From Pseudomonas quercus (GTDB lineage: Bacteria; Pseudomonadota; Gammaproteobacteria; Pseudomonadales; Pseudomonadaceae), in assembly GCF_012033695.1 (NCBI RefSeq), contig NZ_JAAVJI010000010.1, forward strand, positions 118,087 to 182,086: a stretch of DNA of 64,000 nucleotides, written 5' to 3'. The notes beneath the pieces were generated by a model. It saw only the letters and a program-made list of their open reading frames with translations. It had not been told where the DNA came from and made no database searches. Each line of letters opens with the position of its first letter. Positions within the stretch are counted from its first letter, which is position 1. The position numbers and the translations under genes are program-made. This document shows positions 1 through 9,339 of the stretch, piece by piece.

Positions 1-1310
1 AAACCGGTGGCCAGAACGCGATGATCGTAGACTCGTCCGCACTCACCGAACAGGTTGTGATCGACGTGGTGTCGTCGGCGTTCGACAGTGCTGGCCAGCG
101 GTGCTCGGCCCTTCGCGTTCTGTGCTTGCAGGAAGACAGTGCAGACCGGGTGATCGAAATGCTCAAGGGCGCGATGGCTCAGGCCCGCCTGGGCAACCCT
201 GAACGCCTGGCCGTGGATATCGGCCCGGTGATCGACGCCGAAGCCAAAGCCGGGATCGAAGCGCACATTCAAGGCATGCGCGAAAAAGGCCGCACGGTTT
301 ACCAGATGGCTATCACTGATACTGCCGAGTGCCGCCGTGGGACGTTCGTGATGCCAACGTTGATCGAGCTGGAAAGCTTTGATGAACTCAAGCGCGAGAT
401 TTTCGGCCCGGTCCTGCACGTGGTGCGCTACCAGCGCAAAAACCTTGACGCGCTGCTGGCCCAAATCAATGCCTCTGGCTATGGCCTAACCTTGGGTGTA
501 CATACCCGTATCGATGAAACCATCGCCAGGGTCACGGAAACCGTCAACGCCGGCAACATGTACGTTAACCGCAACGTGGTGGGTGCCGTAGTGGGCGTGC
601 AGCCCTTCGGCGGCGAGGGCCTGTCTGGCACCGGCCCGAAAGCCGGCGGCCCGCTGTACCTGTATCGCCTGCTGTCCACCCGCCCAAGCGATGCCGTAAA
701 CCGTACCTTCGAGCGTGGCGACACCAGCGCACCGGATAGCCGGGTTCGCGAAGCGTTGCTCAAACCGCTGCATGCCTTGCAGGCCTGGGCACAAGGTAGT
801 CAACAGGCAACACTGGCTGACGTATGCAGCCAGTACGCGGCCCAGTCTCAAAGCGGCGTATCACGCCTGTTGCCTGGCCCGACCGGCGAGCGCAACACCT
901 ACATGGTGCTCCCTCGTGAACACGTGCTGTGCCTGGCAGACAACGAAGCTGACCTGCTATGCCAAGTGGCGGCGACGCTGGCCGTTGGTAGCCGCGCCGT
1001 GCTGGTAGAGGGCGAGCCTGCCCGTTCAGTGTTCGGCAAGCTGCCTAAAGACGTCCAAGCGCGTGTACAGGTAATCGCTGACTGGAAGCGGGATGAGGCG
1101 GTATTTGACGCTGTCATCCACCACGGTGATTCCGACCAGCTGCGTCAAGTCTGCGAGATCATCGCCAACCGTGGGGGTGCCATCGTAGGTGTGCAGGGCT
1201 TGTCGCAGGGTGAAACCGCCATTGCCTTGGAGCGCTTGGTCATCGAGCGCTCTGTCAGCGTGAACACGGCGGCAGCCGGCGGCAATGCCAGCTTGATGAC
1301 CATCGGTTGA
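1..1310 (+). CDS. putA: Bifunctional proline dehydrogenase/P5C dehydrogenase PutA, C-terminal part (5' truncated by window)
   Basis: The reading frame is open from the window edge (codons begin at nt 3), so only the last 435 or so residues are seen. They match the aldehyde dehydrogenase half of PutA, which oxidises glutamate semialdehyde/P5C to glutamate with NAD+. The GQRCSA motif holds the catalytic Cys (codon at nt 102-104), and FGPVLHVVRY and the PFGGEGLSGTGPKAGGP segment are typical of ALDH. The stretch after about nt 700 is the extra C-terminal domain found in long trifunctional-type PutA proteins. The N-terminal DNA-binding and proline dehydrogenase domains would lie upstream of the window. 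The gene ends at a TGA followed by a GC-rich hairpin. Identification is firm; trifunctionality cannot be judged here. Confidence 0.95.
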   Translation, partial: TGGQNAMIVDSSALTEQVVIDVVSSAFDSAGQRCSALRVLCLQEDSADRVIEMLKGAMAQARLGNPERLAVDIGPVIDAEAKAGIEAHIQGMREKGRTVYQMAITDTAECRRGTFVMPTLIELESFDELKREIFGPVLHVVRYQRKNLDALLAQINASGYGLTLGVHTRIDETIARVTETVNAGNMYVNRNVVGAVVGVQPFGGEGLSGTGPKAGGPLYLYRLLSTRPSDAVNRTFERGDTSAPDSRVREALLKPLHALQAWAQGSQQATLADVCSQYAAQSQSGVSRLLPGPTGERNTYMVLPREHVLCLADNEADLLCQVAATLAVGSRAVLVEGEPARSVFGKLPKDVQARVQVIADWKRDEAVFDAVIHHGDSDQLRQVCEIIANRGGAIVGVQGLSQGETAIALERLVIERSVSVNTAAAGGNASLMTIG

Positions 1311-1317
1311 TGTCAAT

Positions 1318-1342
1318 GGCCCCAGGTGCAATGCCTGGGGCC
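1318..1342 (+). terminator. Putative putA terminator hairpin
   Basis: A perfect 9-bp inverted repeat (ggccccagg / cctggggcc) around a 7-nt loop lies 7 nt after the putA stop. It has no strong T tract, so it may be a weak or Rho-assisted terminator. Confidence 0.6.
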
Positions 1343-1434
1343 AGTGGCTCATACCGGGCAGGGAATATCTACCACCATCATCAGCTGCGCATCCCGGTTA
1401 ATAGTGCTTCCTTGAACTGCATGGAGCACTCACG

Positions 1435-3954
1435 GTGCACGCCAACCTATTCCTTTCGCCCCCTCCCTCAACCCCTTTGGATGAAGCCCATGCCGTGGCC
1501 CAACGTGCGCGCGCCTACATGGACGCCTGGCCCGATTTGCATACGCTGGCTCGGCAAGTGGCGGCGCAATGCCTTTTAAAACACACGGGTGAGCAATGGA
1601 ACCCAGACAAGGTCTGGTGGCACCGCTTCGAAACCAGCCACACCCGCCACGGGCCGTTCACGGGCTGGGCACATAACGGACCTCCGGTCGAATCCCTCAC
1701 CTTTACTGAGTTGGTAGTGAGGCGTTTCGACGAAGCTGCTCAGCAAGCCCCTGACAACCTGGACCTTTACAGCGGCTTTTATCAGCAAGGGCCGGGCGCT
1801 ACAGAATACAACGAACGCAACGAGGTCCCATTGCTGCCCAGTGCCGTGATGGAAGACTTCTGGGCGCTGGATTTCGCTGACCATGTCCGCCAACGCACCG
1901 AGCGATTCTGGGAAACCCACGGTAACGATTTCAGGTTACTGACCAAAGTGCGCTTGCTAGGCGCCGCTCGCCAGGCTTTGACAGAAGGGCTGCTATTGCC
2001 TCAAGACCTTAGCGCGCTCGAACACTACGCTGGAGTGGCTCCTCACCAACCGGTGACCCTGGCCGGCCTGAGTCAGCCTGGGGATGTTTCTGCAGTGCAC
2101 GTACAGGGTTATACAGGCGAGGCCGACGCGCCTCTGTTCACGCTTCGCACGCCTAATGGGCGCGTGATGCTCTATACCCCCACCGCCACCCCGATCATTC
2201 GCGGCTTTCAGAGCATGCCTGCCCTACACCGAGCAGTGGCTGCACACCTGGCCTCGCCTGAGGCTGAAGCCTGGGTGGCGCAGCTGTATAACGCAGAGCG
2301 CCGCCATCAGGCCCTGGAACGCTTGCGGGCACATATCGGCACACCTGCAAACCCCCATTGGCCCTTTGGCAACGGCGAGGCGTATCCGCATAGCCTGTTC
2401 ACCCTTCTGGAAACGCTAGCGCGAAATGACCTGCATACCCATCAGAACGCATTGATCAGCAACCATGCGCTACGCAAGGCACTGTGGCGCGGCTACCTGG
2501 GGGCTTTTCTACAGGTGTTTACGCCTTTTGCCTTGGTAGCTTGGCCGTTAAGCCTGAGCGTGCTTATTGCCGGTGCCAGCCGACTAGGGCTGGATATCGA
2601 CGCAGCGCTGAATACCAGTTCGCCAGAACGGCGAAAGCAAGCGATGGTTAGCGGTGTATTCGACGCCATTGCTACCTTGTTCTCGCTGGCTGACCTCGGG
2701 CTTAGTGTAAGAGGATTGCGATTCGAGCCCCCACCTCATGAACGTTTGGTTTCTCTGGATACCTGGCAACCAGCAGCGCTGGCAGAAAGCGAACTGAGCG
2801 AGCTTCAAACCCAGAACCCACCTAGCTTGCCCGCCCCGTCGGCCCCTGGCAATTTCATGGAAGGCGTCAGCCTCACACCTCGTGGGCAAACCTGGATTAC
2901 CTTAGGTGGGCGAGCCTACAGGGTACGTTATAGCGGGCAGTTGCATACATGGCTTGTGGTCCGGCCAACGGCTCCTTTTGCCTTCGCTCCTTTGCGGCCC
3001 GTTCGCTTGGGCGAGCAAGGTCAATGGGAATGGCTGGACGCTCCAGGCTTGGAAGGTGGCACCCCTCCAGTGGAAACGCCTTTTTGGGACGTATACCTTG
3101 GTGATACCCCCATCGAAAGTGCACAGGTGGCGACACGTGCCATTGCTCGGCAAAGAGAGGTGCTGGCCAAAGCAGCATTACCTGAACTTCCGCCTGGGGA
3201 AGCCTTTTTAGTCGACGAGCATGGTTACGGGTATATCAAGGTCAATGATGAGCGCTTCTATACCTGGCGGCAGAATGGGCAGTATGTGAACGACTTGGTG
3301 CGTATTTATACGAGCGAGTCCCACTTTCCCAATCACCTGTTCCGCTTTGGTGTCAGTCATGCCTTTGAAGCCGGGGACGGCGACTTGCCGGCCTACCTCG
3401 AAACGCTATTCAATGCATTGGAACGCCTGCCTAAAAGCAATGCCGCCCCTCTATGGCGGGGTGGAAATGCAGGGCGGAACACGTCAGGGGCTTGGTTACG
3501 CAGTGGCACTGTCACGGCAGGTGACGTATTGGTAACTACGGACATTACGTCCTTCACCGAAAACCCTTACGCGCTCAAGAGTTTCGTGGCGCCCAAGCAC
3601 GTAGTGGGCCCGGAAGACGTTATTCATCAATTTGATGAAAGCTCAGTGATCTACCAGCTGCCTGCTGGTGATTACCAGAGCGGCACACCGATAGGCCCGT
3701 TGTCCATGGTCGATCAGGAGGCAGAAACTGTTTTTATGCCAGGGCGATGCTTCCTGATCGAATCCATCAAGGAAGTTCGTACACAACGATACCGGTTCAT
3801 GCTGGTAAAGCTGCGTGAGACCGATAAAGCCGATGGCCGTCGCGTGTTCGACCTGCGTACAGGCACGCCCTTTGATCGAGCGGCTTGGGCAGCTCAAGTA
3901 AAACACCCAGGTTTGACAGAGCAATTGTTTCCCGCCACGCAATGGGGCCATTGA
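1435..3954 (+). CDS. Predicted secreted toxin/effector: DUF6543-like N-terminal region with C-terminal ADP-ribosyltransferase-like domain
   Basis: An 839-residue protein. The GTG start is preceded by GGAG about 8 nt upstream. The N-terminal 330 or so residues and the following hydrophobic stretches (about 354-381 and 403-426, separated by RLGLDIDAAL and a charged linker) look like the DUF6543/dermonecrotic-toxin-type proteins common in Pseudomonas; this is recalled family knowledge. In the C-terminal 180 residues I see the order expected of R-S-E class mono-ADP-ribosyltransferases: PLWRGG (Arg675), then TDITSFTENP (Ser706), then QEAETVFMPGRCFLI (Glu762-x-Glu764). The ExE form is the one associated with arginine-modifying enzymes. 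No signal peptide, secretion gene or immunity-like ORF is adjacent. Codon use looks more AT-rich than the neighbours, hinting at transfer. The target is unknown; the ADP-ribosyltransferase call is inference from motif order and spacing. Confidence 0.75.
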   Translation: MHANLFLSPPPSTPLDEAHAVAQRARAYMDAWPDLHTLARQVAAQCLLKHTGEQWNPDKVWWHRFETSHTRHGPFTGWAHNGPPVESLTFTELVVRRFDEAAQQAPDNLDLYSGFYQQGPGATEYNERNEVPLLPSAVMEDFWALDFADHVRQRTERFWETHGNDFRLLTKVRLLGAARQALTEGLLLPQDLSALEHYAGVAPHQPVTLAGLSQPGDVSAVHVQGYTGEADAPLFTLRTPNGRVMLYTPTATPIIRGFQSMPALHRAVAAHLASPEAEAWVAQLYNAERRHQALERLRAHIGTPANPHWPFGNGEAYPHSLFTLLETLARNDLHTHQNALISNHALRKALWRGYLGAFLQVFTPFALVAWPLSLSVLIAGASRLGLDIDAALNTSSPERRKQAMVSGVFDAIATLFSLADLGLSVRGLRFEPPPHERLVSLDTWQPAALAESELSELQTQNPPSLPAPSAPGNFMEGVSLTPRGQTWITLGGRAYRVRYSGQLHTWLVVRPTAPFAFAPLRPVRLGEQGQWEWLDAPGLEGGTPPVETPFWDVYLGDTPIESAQVATRAIARQREVLAKAALPELPPGEAFLVDEHGYGYIKVNDERFYTWRQNGQYVNDLVRIYTSESHFPNHLFRFGVSHAFEAGDGDLPAYLETLFNALERLPKSNAAPLWRGGNAGRNTSGAWLRSGTVTAGDVLVTTDITSFTENPYALKSFVAPKHVVGPEDVIHQFDESSVIYQLPAGDYQSGTPIGPLSMVDQEAETVFMPGRCFLIESIKEVRTQRYRFMLVKLRETDKADGRRVFDLRTGTPFDRAAWAAQVKHPGLTEQLFPATQWGH

Positions 3955-4080
3955 TAGCATCTTGGGCCATAGCGCTGAAACGGCGCAGCATCGATTGGGT
4001 GAAGCGTAGGGAGCTGGTGGCTGGCCCACTGTGCTCCCCATAGTCACCGGCGGTATATATCGCGATCCTGGCTTGCAACT

Positions 4081-4111
4081 TTGACAGACAAGGCAATACA
4101 CAGGTTAGAAT
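4081..4111 (+). promoter_or_regulatory. Candidate sigma70 promoter for cvrA
   Basis: A perfect -35 box TTGACA (4081-4086) is followed, after 19 nt, by TAGAAT (4106-4111; 5 of 6 consensus). The spacing is long, so the exact -10 is uncertain. It lies 44 nt before the cvrA start. Confidence 0.45.
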
Positions 4112-4154
4112 CCCTTGGCACGATCCATGCTTTTCTAATCTGGAGTATTGCCTT

Positions 4155-5897
4155 TTGACCGCTACCGCCATCAACAGCCTGTTCCTTATCGGGGCGCTGC
4201 TGGTAGGTGCCAGTATCCTGGTTAGCTCACTGTCTTCGCGCCTGGGCATTCCGATCCTGGTCATCATACTGGGAGTCGGCATGGCCGCCGGCGTCGACGG
4301 CGCAGGCATCGTTTTCGATAACTTCCCCCAAGCTTACCTGGTGGGCAACCTGGCGCTGGCGGTGATTCTGCTGGACGGTGGGCTCCGCACCCGGGTAGCC
4401 AGCTTCCGCGTAGCCTTATGGCCGGCCCTGTCACTGGCCACTGTGGGCGTGATGATCACCACCGGCCTTACAGGCATGCTGGCTGCCTGGCTATTTGGGC
4501 TGAGCATCACCCAAGGCCTGTTGATCGGTGCCATCGTTGGCAGCACTGATGCAGCGGCTGTCTTTTCGCTGCTAGGCGGCAAAGGCCTGAACGAGCGGGT
4601 TACGGCTACGCTTGAGATCGAATCGGGCAGTAACGACCCCATGGCCGTATTCCTGACGGTCACACTGATCGACATGCTTGCCACCCACCAGACCGGCCTG
4701 CACTGGAGCCTGCTGGTTCACCTGCTCCGCGAGTTCGGCATTGGCGCGATCATGGGCCTGGCCGGTGGCTGGGTGCTGCTGCAGTTGGTAAACCGCATCA
4801 ACCTCGCCCAGGCGCTGTATCCGATTCTCGTTATTGCTGGCGGGCTGGTCGTGTTTGCACTCACCAATGCCCTGCATGGCAGTGGCTTCCTGGCGGTGTA
4901 CCTGTGTGGCCTGGTGCTGGGCAACCGGCCTATCCGTAGCCGCCATAGCATTCTGCACATGCTCGATGGCATGGCCTGGCTCGCACAGATCGGTATGTTC
5001 CTGGTATTAGGGCTGCTGGTAACCCCTCATGACCTCTTGCCTATTGCACTGCCAGCATTGGGCCTGGCGCTGTGGATGATCCTTGTGGCAAGGCCACTGT
5101 CGGTATTTGTGGGCCTGCTGCCGTTCAAAGCGTTCCATGGCAAAGAAAAAGGCTTTATCAGCTGGGTAGGCTTGCGCGGGGCAGTGCCGATCATTCTGGC
5201 CGTATTCCCGCTCATGGCCGGGCTCCCCCAGGCCCAGCTGTATTTCAACCTGGCCTTCTTCATTGTGCTGATATCGCTGCTGCTTCAAGGCACCAGCCTG
5301 CCCTGGATGGCCAAGTGGCTGAAAGTCACCGTGCCGCCAGACCCAGCACCCATTTCCCGCTCAGCGCTGGAAGTGCACCACACCAGCGAGTGGGAGCTGT
5401 TCGTGTATCGTTTGGGCGCGGAGAAATGGTGCATCGGCGCGGCACTGCGCGAGCTGAAGATGCCTCAGGGCACACGTATTGCTGCGTTGTTCCGCAATGA
5501 GCAACTGCTTCACCCCTCCGGTAGTACCGTGCTGGAAGTGGGGGACATTCTGTGCGTCATCGGCCATGAGCACGACCTTCCCGCCTTGGGCAAGCTGTTC
5601 AGCCAGGCGCCACAGCGTGGCCTGGACCTACGCTTCTTCGGCGATTTCGTTCTCGAAGGCGATGCAGAGCTAGGCGCCGTAGCGGCCCTGTATGGCCTGA
5701 AGCTTGAGGGCGAGGACCCGCAGACCTCTCTGGGGCGGTTTATCAACAGCCGCGTGGGTGGTGCACCGGTCGTCGGGGACCAAGTGGAATGGAACAGCAC
5801 CCTCTGGACCGTAGCCGCTATGGACGCCAACCGTATTGCCAAGGTAGGCGTACGCTTCCCGGAAGGCAGCAAGCCCGGCCCAGGGCTGTTTCTGTAG
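4155..5897 (+). CDS. cvrA: Potassium/proton antiporter CvrA (NhaP2)
   Basis: A 580-residue inner-membrane CPA1-family antiporter that exports K+ (and possibly Na+) in exchange for protons, aiding growth at low osmolarity or high K+. About the first 400 residues are a chain of hydrophobic helices, including the conserved GSTDAAAVFSLL and IESGSNDPMAVFLT segments (the Asn-Asp ion-binding motif). The rest is a cytosolic tail with a TrkA-C-like domain (about 405-490) and a CorC/HlyC-like domain at the end, as usual for CvrA/NhaP2. The start is TTG, with GGAG 9 nt upstream; no in-frame ATG lies close by. It stands alone between the toxin gene and mscK. Confidence 0.92.
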   Translation: MTATAINSLFLIGALLVGASILVSSLSSRLGIPILVIILGVGMAAGVDGAGIVFDNFPQAYLVGNLALAVILLDGGLRTRVASFRVALWPALSLATVGVMITTGLTGMLAAWLFGLSITQGLLIGAIVGSTDAAAVFSLLGGKGLNERVTATLEIESGSNDPMAVFLTVTLIDMLATHQTGLHWSLLVHLLREFGIGAIMGLAGGWVLLQLVNRINLAQALYPILVIAGGLVVFALTNALHGSGFLAVYLCGLVLGNRPIRSRHSILHMLDGMAWLAQIGMFLVLGLLVTPHDLLPIALPALGLALWMILVARPLSVFVGLLPFKAFHGKEKGFISWVGLRGAVPIILAVFPLMAGLPQAQLYFNLAFFIVLISLLLQGTSLPWMAKWLKVTVPPDPAPISRSALEVHHTSEWELFVYRLGAEKWCIGAALRELKMPQGTRIAALFRNEQLLHPSGSTVLEVGDILCVIGHEHDLPALGKLFSQAPQRGLDLRFFGDFVLEGDAELGAVAALYGLKLEGEDPQTSLGRFINSRVGGAPVVGDQVEWNSTLWTVAAMDANRIAKVGVRFPEGSKPGPGLFL

Positions 5898-5997
5898 CGT
5901 GAAACAAAAGCTAGGTGGGGTTTGTGCACATAGCACTGCCACAACCCCGCCATAGCCCGTAAAATACTGCGCTCAGCCCTCTGCCCCTGCCTTGAAC

Positions 5998-8900
5998 ATG
6001 CCTATTTTGCGCGCCCTGTTGTGCACTGCCCTGCTTGGGTTGTTCACATGCGCCGCCTTCGCCGCGGACGCCCCTACCACAGAATCGGTCCAGCAAAGCC
6101 TGGACCACATCGCTGACCGAAAGCTGCCAGATGCAGACCAGAAAGCGTTGGAGCAGGTACTCGAACAGACGCTCACCTTTCTGTTGACCAAGGCGGACCG
6201 TGAAAAGCAGCTGACCAGCGTCAAGCAGCAGATCACCGATGCACCTCGCCAGACCAGCGAAAACCAGCACGACCTGGACAGGCTCAAGGCTTCCAAGGTG
6301 CTGCCTGTCACACAGCGCTATGCCACCGCTACCGTGCCGCAACTGGAGCAGCTGCTTACAGACCGCAGCGCCCAGCAGACCGAGTTGCAAAAGGCACTGG
6401 GCGAGGCCAATACCCTGGCCATTACGGCACAGACCCGGCCGGAACGCGCCCAAACCGAGATTGCCGATGCGCAGACGCGTATCCAGCAGATCAACCTTGT
6501 GCTCAAAAGCGGCAAGGACAGCGGCAAGCTCCTCAGCAGTGACCTGCGCAACCAGTACCTGGCCGAGCAAGCCGCGCTCAATGCGCTCATCGCCCTGCGC
6601 CGCCAGGAGCTGGCAGGTAACAGCCTCCTGCAGGATCTGGGCAATAGCCAGCACGACTTGCTGATCGAGAAAATCGGCCGCCTGGCTCAGGAATCCCAGG
6701 ACCTGCAATCGCTGATCAACCAGAAGCGGCTCGCACAATCCCAGGAAACAGTCACTCAACAGTCGCTTGAAGCACAAAAGGCTGGCAACAGCAGCGTGCT
6801 GGCTACCGAAAGTGCCACCAACGTGAAACTGTCGGACTACCTGTTGCGCAGCACGGACGAACTGAACGAGCTCACCCAGCGCAACCTTCACACCAAGCAG
6901 CAACTGGACACGCTGGGCCAGGCCGATCAGGCCTTGGATGAGCAAATCAGCGTGCTCAAAGGGAGCCTGCTGCTTTCCAAGATTCTCTACACCCAGAAGC
7001 AGGCCCTGCCAACGCTGAAAGTGGATCGGAACCTGGCAGACAAAATCGCCGATATCCGCTTGTACCAATTCGAAATCAACCAGCAGCGCGAAGCGCTGAA
7101 CAATCCTACGGCCTATGTGGACACATTGATTGCCAGCCAGCCAGCCGAAACGGTCACCCCTGCGCTGCGCAAATCCTTGCTGGACATAGCCGTAACCCGG
7201 GCGGACCTGCTGGAGCGGCTGAACCGTGAGCTGAGCGCCCTGCTCAACGAATCCATTACCTTGCAGCTCAACCAGAAGCAATTGCTGGACATGGCCCAGG
7301 GCTTGCGCGCCACCCTTGACGAGCAGATGTTCTGGATACCCAGCAACAAGCCATTGGACCTTGAATGGTTCAGCAACCTGCCTCGGCGCCTGGCCAAGCA
7401 GGTGACCACGCTGCCGTGGGCCTCCAGCGTACATGAGCTGAGCGACGGCCTTGCGCAGCGGCCCTTGTTGTTCCTGCCCCTGCTGCTAGCCATCGGGGCG
7501 TTGCTGTGGCGGCGCAAGTACCTGTACAGCAAGCTCAACCAGGTTCATCGTAACGTGGGGCATTTCCGCAGGGATAGCCAGTGGAATACGCCGCTGGCCA
7601 TCCTGGTCAACGTTTTGCTGGCCATGCCTGTTGCCCTGGCATTGGCAGTGTGCGGCATTGCCCTGCAAATCGACGCTCGGGGGCAGAACCTGAGCCTGGG
7701 TTCGGCCCTGCTGCAAATGGCCAAGGCCTGGCTGATGTTCTACACGGCGTACCGGATACTGGCCCCGCGTGGGGTGGCCGAGCTTCATTTCCGCTGGGAA
7801 AAGGCACAGGTGGCCTTTCTTCAAGGCTGGGTGAGGCGCCTAGGCATCGTGGTGATAGCGTTGGTCGCCGTAGTGGCCGTGGCTGAGCTGCAGCCGTCAG
7901 GGCTGGCTGAAGACACACTGGGTATTCTGGTGGTACTCACCTGCTTCGCCCTGATGGCCTGGTTGCTTAGCCGCTTGCTGCTGGCAAGCCCTACCCATCA
8001 GAACGCGTCACTGTTCCGCAAACTGATCGCTGTGCTGTTTACACTGCTGCCCGTGGGCTTGTTCCTTGGTGTGTGCTTTGGTTACTACTACACCGCCCTG
8101 AAACTCACCGACCGATTGATTGCCACGCTCTACCTGATGATGCTCTGGCTGGTGATCGAGGCCGCCTTTGTGCGGGGGCTGAGCGTGGCAGCGCGCAGGC
8201 TGGCCTACAACCGTGCCTTGGCCAAACGCCAGGCCACGCGGGAAATCGGGGGCGACCCGGAAACCCTGATCGAAGAGCCTACGCTGGACATCGAGCAGGT
8301 AAACCAGCAGTCGCTGCGCCTGATCCGCCTCCTGCTGCTGGGCACGTTCCTGGGCGCGCTGTACTGGGTATGGTCAGACCTGATCAGCGTGTTCGCTTAC
8401 CTGGACAATATCACCCTGTACGAATACACCAGTGGCACCGGTGCCAACATGAGCATGGTGCCCATCAGCCTGGGAGACCTGCTAGGTGCGCTGGTGATCA
8501 TCTGCATCACGTTCGTGCTGGCAGGCAACCTGCCGGGCCTGCTTGAAGTGTTCGTGCTGTCCAAACTGAACCTGGCCCAGGGCAGTGCCTATGCCACCAC
8601 CACATTGATGTCCTACACCATTGCGGGGGTGGGTTTCGTTACCACGCTCTCCACGCTGGGGGTAAGCTGGGACAAGCTGCAGTGGCTGGTGGCCGCGCTG
8701 TCCGTGGGCCTTGGTTTCGGCATGCAAGAAATTTTCGCCAACTTCATTTCCGGCATCATGATCCTGTTCGAGCGCCCGGTTCGCATCGGCGACACCATCA
8801 CCATCGGCGCCCTGTCGGGGACGGTCAGCAAAATCCGCATCCGTGCCACCACCATTACGGACTTTGACCGCAAGGACATCATTGTCCCCAACAAAACCTT

Positions 8901-9300
8901 CATCACCGGGCAACTGATCAACTGGTCGCTGACCGACACCATTACTCGGGTAACCCTGAAAATCGGTGTGGACTATGGTTCGGACCTGGACGTGGTGCGC
9001 AAGCTACTGTTACAGGCCGCCGACGAAAACCCGCGTGTATTGAAAGAGCCGGCACCTATCGTGTACTTCCTGGCCTTTGGCGAGAGCAGCCTGGACCATG
9101 AACTGCGCATGCATGTGCGGGACCTGGGTGACCGTAACCCTGTGCTGGACGAGATCAACCGGCTGATCAACACCGAATTCAAGAAGCATGGCGTGGCGAT
9201 TTCCTTCCGCCAGCTAGAGGTTCACCTCAAGAATCCACAGGTGTTGGAGGAACAGCTGGTAATGCGCCGGGTCGATCCCGATCAAACTGATCCCGCTTGA
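5998..9300 (+). CDS. mscK: Mechanosensitive channel MscK (KefA-type)
   Basis: About 1100 residues. ATG 5998 begins a clear signal peptide (hydrophobic run ending CAAFA-ADAPTT); a TTG six bases upstream (5992) is the alternative start. A long periplasmic coiled-coil region rich in Gln/Leu (about 25-460, MscS-porin type) is followed by around eleven membrane segments. The C-terminal MscS module carries SVGLGFGMQEIFANFISG (pore-lining TM3), then FERPVRIGDTITIG and the beta domain. The protein opens under membrane tension and, by family knowledge, MscK gating depends on external K+. That fits its position beside the K+/H+ antiporter gene. No strong Shine-Dalgarno is seen. Confidence 0.93.
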   Translation: MPILRALLCTALLGLFTCAAFAADAPTTESVQQSLDHIADRKLPDADQKALEQVLEQTLTFLLTKADREKQLTSVKQQITDAPRQTSENQHDLDRLKASKVLPVTQRYATATVPQLEQLLTDRSAQQTELQKALGEANTLAITAQTRPERAQTEIADAQTRIQQINLVLKSGKDSGKLLSSDLRNQYLAEQAALNALIALRRQELAGNSLLQDLGNSQHDLLIEKIGRLAQESQDLQSLINQKRLAQSQETVTQQSLEAQKAGNSSVLATESATNVKLSDYLLRSTDELNELTQRNLHTKQQLDTLGQADQALDEQISVLKGSLLLSKILYTQKQALPTLKVDRNLADKIADIRLYQFEINQQREALNNPTAYVDTLIASQPAETVTPALRKSLLDIAVTRADLLERLNRELSALLNESITLQLNQKQLLDMAQGLRATLDEQMFWIPSNKPLDLEWFSNLPRRLAKQVTTLPWASSVHELSDGLAQRPLLFLPLLLAIGALLWRRKYLYSKLNQVHRNVGHFRRDSQWNTPLAILVNVLLAMPVALALAVCGIALQIDARGQNLSLGSALLQMAKAWLMFYTAYRILAPRGVAELHFRWEKAQVAFLQGWVRRLGIVVIALVAVVAVAELQPSGLAEDTLGILVVLTCFALMAWLLSRLLLASPTHQNASLFRKLIAVLFTLLPVGLFLGVCFGYYYTALKLTDRLIATLYLMMLWLVIEAAFVRGLSVAARRLAYNRALAKRQATREIGGDPETLIEEPTLDIEQVNQQSLRLIRLLLLGTFLGALYWVWSDLISVFAYLDNITLYEYTSGTGANMSMVPISLGDLLGALVIICITFVLAGNLPGLLEVFVLSKLNLAQGSAYATTTLMSYTIAGVGFVTTLSTLGVSWDKLQWLVAALSVGLGFGMQEIFANFISGIMILFERPVRIGDTITIGALSGTVSKIRIRATTITDFDRKDIIVPNKTFITGQLINWSLTDTITRVTLKIGVDYGSDLDVVRKLLLQAADENPRVLKEPAPIVYFLAFGESSLDHELRMHVRDLGDRNPVLDEINRLINTEFKKHGVAISFRQLEVHLKNPQVLEEQLVMRRVDPDQTDPA

Positions 9301-9339
9301 GGAGGGTCCACCCCCTATGGACCTTTCCAGGACGTGACA

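Noticed and set aside
5911..7434. 507-aa open frame on the minus strand opposite mscK
   Set aside because: Antisense shadow of the coiled-coil region: Gln/Leu/Val-rich low-complexity translation with no domain and no ribosome-binding site.
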